Part shown: positions 60,301 through 64,000 of the stretch, piece after piece
How positions within the stretch are numbered: the stretch's first letter is position 1
How the letters are laid out: every line of letters starts with the position of its first letter
Source: a virus
Length of the DNA stretch: 64,000 bases
Direction: 5' to 3' (one strand)
IMG/VR virus record: IMGVR_UViG_3300025012_000074
Span: 1 to 64,000 of that record
Program-made: the position numbers and the translations under genes
The notes under the pieces: generated by a model
Databases searched by the model: none
What the model saw: only the letters and a program-made list of their open reading frames with translations
What the model was told of the DNA's origin: nothing

Positions 60301-60445
60301 AATCCAGTTCACGGCCGACATGGCGCAAATGACGAGCGCGAACAGCGGCATCGTCCACTTCAACCAGCGGCTTGGATTCGACGAAGAAAACGTCGCGGCG
60401 ATCAGGAACACCGACAACTACGAAGTCGATTACCAATACATTTGA
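57320..60445 (+). CDS. Large tail tip/hub protein
   Basis: A 1041-residue protein from GTG 57320 (GTGA). The N-terminal ~90 residues look like an Ig or fibronectin domain. FTLTINGVDYTTYANAQPNVSG ... GDGVVDQTYSGKIDLIDMG is reminiscent of hub domains, and LIATRKTPIEVDTLDVPGFTEIQANQLIRVTALDQAG (near residue 670) matches late-control/prophage-tail-hub proteins. The last ~130 residues resemble an Ig-like domain. It may bind the host receptor as lambda gpJ does; no lysozyme domain is seen. Confidence 0.7.
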   Translation: MTVKVSGLSDSRVLSVPDGPTIEHAPTVTLKECAIIYGNAGVSNRVLLADDSYLPDDCYLVEGRFFYPAVLHTGTNVFTFRSVDVNGIISAVSSVSIERNIRPMVSFRTFTLTINGVDYTTYANAQPNVSGAGSAGAGTLTVSLHGVAQSDEGDFAIGNTVSVSMGDGVVDQTYSGKIDLIDMGIESTGKRSFELTAVTAGSKILEAKITRSILGKLNGQAVAEVCRAAGYTTVYAPAGNRYTGPRYFQEEDATKILGEIQLVESWARVELDANTIAFLPDYVASFISWTFQESRELMLVHRSIDGARLVNKARIKYVEPPETNITSAYLEANIPDKTGEGEGYAFYESDAMAAVVTSYSADSVVTFALWSNLLDWENVEQIYLTLKFKGSSAAGASSFTKYVPLETYPEKKIAVGNFDLRIYHLLNGTPLFWNYYATDAAGHVLGGENNFNLMRLSGTVGKFDSIITEYDVQMTEEKLLATVDKTWTVNGNDTLPTTAEDEVVFFRYDHTKTEHDEYWEYEIILSIPFIDAVMGSLLFDLDQVNRNTGVRLKNAEFETKGNSDINGSKWIFAVRPQQPNIPVRRINRAYMKLTGKVNIGDAIIIRFNIWGREFNGSSDFEDYTKIDEIQSDAASIARYGERFGGAIVSSYLATKVQAANRLRKLIATRKTPIEVDTLDVPGFTEIQANQLIRVTALDQAGIDKFYWILEADVNSERSSIEAVKIQDVELVDKEGVSFWRNVAPDVDLSLTAAIEESKKPRTDEILHGTVARNKYRDMFTVRLADGREIKYVHSRVDNVKADDQVLVAYTPEGSYIIVAVLRENMEFDKVDDLDEQDQEDLESEDPNVRDNVADADQGRDIPNYCSVKSITPSMLIDDIIPLNATFDIEMSHEFTATPAPGVRPDDGNISPFLVCYYLSGGTNVWLPITVQKVSAFVYRITPVPQVLPFDTDIIVGVQNITPLSAPHSWGREWDCTSISGAILAERVTETFRVEIQFTADMAQMTSANSGIVHFNQRLGFDEENVAAIRNTDNYEVDYQYI

Positions 60446-60450
60446 AGGGC

Positions 60451-60816
60451 ATGATGGACGTGGCACCTGGGAAATACGATGACAAGGATCTTGAGTTCGC
60501 GGAAGAGTGGGGGACATTCAAAAGTGATTTCAAAACATTGGCCGCGAAGGTAAATGAGATCCATGAAACCTGCAAGTCGAAATGCCCGGTCGACATCGCT
60601 CGGGAAGTCGCGCGCGAAGTCGCGAAACTGACGATGGTCCAGCCGGTCGCCCAACAGCCGACGCCGCTTTCCGGCTGGCTGAAGACCGTCATCGGCGGCA
60701 TCGGGGCCGGGTTCCTGGCCGTCTCTCTCGCGGTCGTCGCGAACTTCCAACAGGTGATGACCACGATCGCGAAGGGCTTCGCGTTGATCGTCAGTATTTT
60801 CCAGTCCAAACCTTGA
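60451..60816 (+). CDS. Membrane protein, holin candidate 1
   Basis: A 121-residue protein (ATG 60451; TTG 60442 overlaps the previous stop). A helical soluble N-terminal part with KCPVDIAREVAREVAKL is followed by two hydrophobic stretches (TVIGGIGAGFLAVSLAVVANF and MTTIAKGFALIVSIF). Two-TM protein after the tail genes, so a holin or superinfection protein is likely. Confidence 0.6.
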   Translation: MMDVAPGKYDDKDLEFAEEWGTFKSDFKTLAAKVNEIHETCKSKCPVDIAREVAREVAKLTMVQPVAQQPTPLSGWLKTVIGGIGAGFLAVSLAVVANFQQVMTTIAKGFALIVSIFQSKP

Positions 60817-60863
60817 CGCGGAGCGATCCGCCGGGGCCGGCCTTGCCGAGAAAAGGAGCAATC

Positions 60864-61280
60864 ATGGAAACCGTCAGTCCCTACTTAACTTCCGGAAACA
60901 TCGCGCTCGTCGCGTTGATTCTCATCCAGGCGTTCCGCGTCATCGCGCCGAAGACGAAAACGACGGTCGATGACAAGATCCTGAACATGTTCGACAACGG
61001 GACGGCCTGGTTGAAGGCCAACGCGCCGGACAGTTTCAACAAAGTCGAGGCGCTGGCGCTCACCGGCGCTTTCTCAGGCGGAGCCGCCAAACTCGCAGCC
61101 TACCTCTGGGATTTGAACGTCGCGCACATCGAGGACCACGGAACGCCGCTTCCGGTCGAAATGATCGAAGCCGCGCAGCGGGCCGCCGCCGGGCTCGATG
61201 CCGAGGATAAGGTCAAGCGTGCCGCTCCGGCCGCCGCGGCGGCGATGCCTTCCCCTCCGCCCGCCCCGGCTTCGAAATAG
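60864..61280 (+). CDS. Membrane protein, holin or spanin candidate 2
   Basis: A 138-residue protein with one hydrophobic segment (NIALVALILIQAFRVIAP, residues 12-29), a soluble middle and a Pro/Ala-rich C-terminus. AAAAGGAGCAATC precedes the ATG. Last gene of the late operon. With its neighbour it may control lysis, although the amidase lies in the early region. Confidence 0.6.
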   Translation: METVSPYLTSGNIALVALILIQAFRVIAPKTKTTVDDKILNMFDNGTAWLKANAPDSFNKVEALALTGAFSGGAAKLAAYLWDLNVAHIEDHGTPLPVEMIEAAQRAAAGLDAEDKVKRAAPAAAAAMPSPPPAPASK

Positions 61281-61391
61281 AAATCGGGGCAAAACGGACA
61301 ACGATCGGCGTCGCCAAAGGCGGGATGTCGGCCGGAGTAGTCATCGGCGGCGGGAAGCCGCAGTTCGCTCTACGATACAGACGATCATTCT

Positions 61392-61427
61392 AAAAAGAAG
61401 GGCTCCCGATTGTGGGAGCCCTTTTCT
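61392..61427. terminator. Bidirectional intrinsic terminator between convergent operons
   Basis: A-run (61392-61396), stem AAGGGCTCCC (61398-61407), loop GATTGT, stem GGGAGCCCTT (61414-61423), T-run. Works for the late operon rightward and the minus-strand operon leftward. The 100 bp before it hold no gene. Confidence 0.85.
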
Positions 61428-61429
61428 AA

Positions 61430-61558
61430 TCACTGAAACAAATAGATCCATGAATACTTGACCATCGCCGCGGCGACGATCAACCAAACGACGCCGAATA
61501 CGGAACACGCCAATCCGATCAGTATTTCAGTGACGGTGTAGCCGCGTCGATTCATCAT
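61430..61558 (-). CDS. Small membrane protein with prepilin-like N-terminus
   Basis: A 42-residue protein (MMNRRGYTVTEILIGLACSVF...). RRG followed by YTVTEILIGL resembles the type IV prepilin/pseudopilin cleavage motif (G before a hydrophobic start, E at +5). One membrane helix. ATGA overlap with the Lar-like gene upstream. Possibly a coincidence of a short membrane protein. Confidence 0.5.
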   Translation of the reverse strand: MMNRRGYTVTEILIGLACSVFGVVWLIVAAAMVKYSWIYLFQ

Positions 61559-61755
61559 ACCTCCCTCGGATCGTCGATCATCCGATTCCACGAAGTGACC
61601 GCTCCGTGAACGGACTTCCGACGCGGACCCTTGACGCCGCATTTCTCGGAATTGAAACATCCGACGCGGAACACGCGCTGCGTGTATTCGATGATACCGG
61701 CGTGACGGCCGCACGCCGGGCAACGGCAGATTATATGTTTGATTTTCTTTGTCAC
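61555..61755 (-). CDS. Lar-like restriction alleviation protein
   Basis: A 66-residue protein from GTG 61755 (GTGA overlap). CRCPACGRHAGIIEYTQRVFRVGC, then FNSEKCGVKGPRRKSVHGAVTSWN matches the Lar family: C.CP.CG, C.NC.., and A...WN at the end. Lar reduces host type I restriction by modifying the host methylase activity. Zinc binding by the four to five cysteines is likely. Confidence 0.75.
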   Translation of the reverse strand: MTKKIKHIICRCPACGRHAGIIEYTQRVFRVGCFNSEKCGVKGPRRKSVHGAVTSWNRMIDDPREV

Positions 61756-62042
61756 AGTTTCGCCTTCCTCGCTTCCGCCGTTTCGTCGATGATCGGTTCG
61801 AGCATTGACTTGCATCTAACAAGCGGAAACGATTCAAGCGCCGATGCAAACTTCATTATGTTTTCCGTCGCCGCTTCGACCGGCGGGCCAAATGCACCGG
61901 CAATCACCCGCCCGATATTCTGCATCCCGTAAGTCAACCGCGCCATCGTTTCACTGAACGATAGCCGCGGCGTGTGCTTCGGGTTCCTGCAGCGGATGCC
62001 GTTGTTACGCTTGCCGTGGCGGGTTGAACGGTCGCGGGTCAC
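61752..62042 (-). CDS. Hypothetical 96-residue protein
   Basis: From GTG 62042, which overlaps the stop of the SMC-like gene. TRDRSTRHGKRNNGIRCRNPKHTP is basic; the C-terminal half (FGPPVEAATENIMKFASALE) is helical. An open frame reaches further upstream but would lie within the ATPase gene. No family recognised. Confidence 0.55.
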   Translation of the reverse strand: MTRDRSTRHGKRNNGIRCRNPKHTPRLSFSETMARLTYGMQNIGRVIAGAFGPPVEAATENIMKFASALESFPLVRCKSMLEPIIDETAEARKAKL

Positions 62043-63391
62043 TCCCCCTCGCACTCCCCGTCGCGCTTCAGGTCCGCGCCGTAGATCGTGAACGTGTTCG
62101 GGTCGTCGTCCGGCCCGGCCTCGCGCCGAACGCTCTCGAAGATGAGCATCCATTCTTCGGACGCGGCGGCCAGCCGCTTGGCGATTTGCGCCAGATGCGC
62201 GCCGTCGATGAACGAACCCTGTTTCAGGAACAGGACCTTGAGCGGAGGATTCTCGGCGACTGCCAAGTCGATCGACACCTCGGCCTGACGGGCGGTCGAA
62301 GCGTTGGCGAGCGGCTGGCCGTCGAGCGTGATCGTCTTCGTCTCCGCGTCGATGTCGAGCCCGGGAACCGGTGACGGCGCGTCGGCGACCGTCCGCTGCC
62401 GTTTCTCCCGCTCGGCCTTGACCGCCGCCTCGGAATCGTTGAACGCTTTCAACTTGGCGGTGTGTTCGGCCTTCGACTGTTCGGCGGCCGTTCGCTTGGC
62501 CGACAGTTCGTTGATCCGCTGCGCGTTGACGATCCGGCTGGAACACGTCCGGATCTTTTCCTCGATCGCGTCGAGCGGGCCGGCCGCCTTGATCCGCGCT
62601 TCCGTCTCGGCCGCCTGCGCTTCGAGTTGGTCGACCTTCGTCATCGTCTCGGCGATCAGCGCGTTTGCCCGTTCGATTTCGTTCCGGATCTGTTCGACCT
62701 TCTGCCGGCCCGTCTTGATCTTCGACGCCAGGCTTTCGGCCTCGGTCTTTTCGACCATGACCGCTTGCACGTCGACCGGCTCCTCGGCGATCCCGTTCGC
62801 GGCCTGACGCGCCGTCTCGTAGGCTCCGCCGTCTCGGGCGTTCATTTTCTCCGCCAGGTCGAGCGCCTGCCGCGCGGCCTTCCTGCGTTCCTCCGCCGCC
62901 TTGACCGCCGCGTCGGAAGCGGCAAGCGCCTTGTCGATGCCCTTGATCTTCGCGAAGTATTCGAACTGCTTGTCCGCCGGCTTGTCGAGGAATAGGAGCG
63001 GGTCGCGGGCGACCGTAGAAAACAGACTTGATAAAAACTTCTGGGGCGGCTGCGTGATCGGCGCGCCGGTCTCGAGGTCGCGGACGGACAGCGACGTGGT
63101 TTTACCTTCCTTGTTGAAGATCCGCTTCACGTCGTATTTGTTGACCCCGCGCTCGGAAATCACGCCGGAAATAACCGCGCGCTTGGCGTCGTAGTTCACG
63201 AAGTCGCCGAACGGTCGGTCCGGCGAGTTGACCGCGTAGGGCTCGATCAGTTGCGAGATCCCGTCGATGACGCTCGATTTCCCGGTTTCGTTCGGACCGT
63301 GGATTTCAACCAAGACGCCGGTCGGGTCGAAGTCGACGCGGGCCGCTCGGATCTTGCGGACGCCTTCCAGGCTGACGGATACGAGTCGCAT
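62039..63391 (-). CDS. SMC/Rad50-like AAA ATPase
   Basis: A 450-residue protein. MRLVSVSLEGVRKIRAARVDF and IHGPNETGKSSVIDGIS (Walker A near residue 32) open a RecF/SMC-type ATPase; a long coiled coil (residues ~155-330) follows; ASTARQAEVSIDLAVAENPPLKVLFLKQGSFIDGAHL is the signature and Walker B-like end. Such phage proteins act with RecT/exonuclease in recombination or in DNA repair. It probably joins the recT operon around the window edge. Confidence 0.8.
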   Translation of the reverse strand: MRLVSVSLEGVRKIRAARVDFDPTGVLVEIHGPNETGKSSVIDGISQLIEPYAVNSPDRPFGDFVNYDAKRAVISGVISERGVNKYDVKRIFNKEGKTTSLSVRDLETGAPITQPPQKFLSSLFSTVARDPLLFLDKPADKQFEYFAKIKGIDKALAASDAAVKAAEERRKAARQALDLAEKMNARDGGAYETARQAANGIAEEPVDVQAVMVEKTEAESLASKIKTGRQKVEQIRNEIERANALIAETMTKVDQLEAQAAETEARIKAAGPLDAIEEKIRTCSSRIVNAQRINELSAKRTAAEQSKAEHTAKLKAFNDSEAAVKAEREKRQRTVADAPSPVPGLDIDAETKTITLDGQPLANASTARQAEVSIDLAVAENPPLKVLFLKQGSFIDGAHLAQIAKRLAAASEEWMLIFESVRREAGPDDDPNTFTIYGADLKRDGECEGE

Positions 63392-63392
63392 G

Positions 63393-63581
63393 TCAGCGTC
63401 CTCCCGTCTTCGGCATGTCCAAGTTCGGGTCGGTCGCGACCGACTGCGAGACGGACGGCGGCGTAGCGTTTTCGAGGCGGGCGGCCAGCGCGGCGTAGCA
63501 GTCGGCGTTGACGGCGCAGTCGTTGCACTTGTCGGCCCGCGGCGACCAGTTGAGCGCGTAGCAGTTGGGTTTGTCGTTCAT
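63393..63581 (-). CDS. Small Cys-rich protein
   Basis: A 62-residue protein from ATG 63581 (GGAGGACGA upstream). NCYALNWSPRADKCNDCAVNADCYAAL has four to five cysteines, like a small zinc- or iron-sulphur-binding knuckle. Precedes the SMC-like gene. Function unknown. Confidence 0.55.
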   Translation of the reverse strand: MNDKPNCYALNWSPRADKCNDCAVNADCYAALAARLENATPPSVSQSVATDPNLDMPKTGGR

Positions 63582-63589
63582 TCGTCCTC

Positions 63590-63790
63590 CTAGAAACAGG
63601 TGATTGTGACGCACTTCGTTAAATATGACCGCCCGCGTTCGAGCGTCTTGATAATCTTCGTGACTTCGCGGCGTTCCGGTTCATCGAAATACCGCCGCAG
63701 TTCGTGTTTCAGTTCCGACCACCTGAACGTATCCGACGACCGGACGGCGGCCGATACCTTGACCGTAGATTCTCTGCCGTTGATTTTCAT
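63590..63790 (-). CDS. Hypothetical 66-residue protein
   Basis: MKINGRESTVKVSAAVRSSDTF... mixed alpha/beta with DEPERREVTKIIKTLERGRSYL. I choose ATG 63790 because GAGG lies six bases upstream. A 10-bp GC-rich stem with a TTCG loop (63801-63824 on the minus strand) precedes it, possibly stabilising the mRNA. No family recognised. Confidence 0.55.
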   Translation of the reverse strand: MKINGRESTVKVSAAVRSSDTFRWSELKHELRRYFDEPERREVTKIIKTLERGRSYLTKCVTITCF

Positions 63791-63831
63791 AAACATCCTC
63801 GGGCCGGAGCCGAAGCCCCGGCCCGGTCGGT

Positions 63832-64000
63832 TAGATCTTCACCGGCGCTTCGTGCTCGGCGACGAACGCCCGGATCGCGTCGAGGTGTTCGAGGATGGCT
63901 TTCGCTTTTCCTACGCCGAACGAGAAGTCGTTGCGCTCGCCGACGGGCAGGACGAGCAAGGGGTTGCCGCGGTAGTCGTCGCGCTTGGGTTCGCGTTTTT
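63832..64000 (-). CDS. Hypothetical protein, N-terminus cut by window edge
   Basis: Only the last 55 residues are in the window (KREPKRDDYRGNPLLVLPVG, then ERNDFSFGVGKAKAILEHLDAIRAFV, ending PVKI). The stop is TAA 63834-63832. The pattern (NPLLVLP, FSFGVGKAKAIL) resembles a common small phage family of unknown function. It probably belongs to the operon that continues past the edge. Confidence 0.55.

Noticed and set aside
1-64000. Integrase, excisionase or CI-like repressor of a temperate phage
   Set aside because: No tyrosine or serine recombinase motifs were seen; the single HTH protein is HigA-like and not in an immunity-region layout.

Overview
The window is a GC-rich, densely coded tailed double-stranded DNA phage genome, or most of one. 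Genes abut or overlap by a few bases (ATGA, GTGA, TTGA, TAATG), Shine-Dalgarno sites are common, and there is a complete set of virion genes: terminase, Mu-like head module, long tape measure protein, no sheath or contractile baseplate genes. This points to a siphovirus with a Mu-type head infecting an unidentified bacterium, probably Gram-negative (lipoprotein, LPS/capsule-type glycosyltransferases). I found no integrase or clear repressor. Genes are cut at both edges (RecT at the left, a small protein at the right), both on the minus strand, so the two edges may join in a circular map.

Minus strand, 1-18480: early genes. RecT and SSB; an SNF2-like helicase fused to an amino DNA methyltransferase and carrying a LAGLIDADG intein; many small proteins, several zinc-binding; an amidase endolysin; a radical SAM protein; a second helicase whose DECH box is split by another intein; a PLD-like protein; a 434-bp non-coding repeat region that looks like an origin; a DnaB-N/DUF3987 replication protein; and a C5-cytosine methyltransferase broken by a 10-bp insertion. 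Inside the second intein lies a homing endonuclease gene in a different reading frame, with its own ribosome binding site.

Plus strand, 18585-23801: small early or middle genes (two ribosome-modulation-factor-like proteins, an SEC-C protein, an HTH protein, a 3D/RlpA-like protein) and a 62-nt tRNA-like element lacking an anticodon arm. A GGATCGGAT-type repeat precedes terminase.

Plus strand, 23967-61280: late genes. TerS, TerL, DUF935 portal, MuF-like head protein, an exported Asp-box/S74 protein, a transglutaminase-like lipoprotein, then an eight-kilobase glycan cluster (glycerophosphotransferase-like, cytidylyltransferase-like, several glycosyltransferases, methyltransferase) from 34004 to 41592, then protease/scaffold, decoration, capsid, connector genes, another glycosyltransferase, tail tube, tail chaperones joined by a -1 frameshift at an A-AAA-AAC heptamer with a hairpin, tape measure, tail tip proteins and two membrane proteins that may be holins. 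A bidirectional terminator at 61392-61427 separates these from convergent minus-strand genes (61430-64000) including an SMC-like ATPase and a Lar-like protein.

The most unusual feature is the out-of-frame endonuclease gene nested in the second intein. Other points of interest are the origin-like repeat region, the candidate antisense RNA at 16302-16359, two small indels that break genes (10 bp at 18246-18255 and a 4-bp duplication at 33318-33325), and the glycan cluster placed within the head genes.
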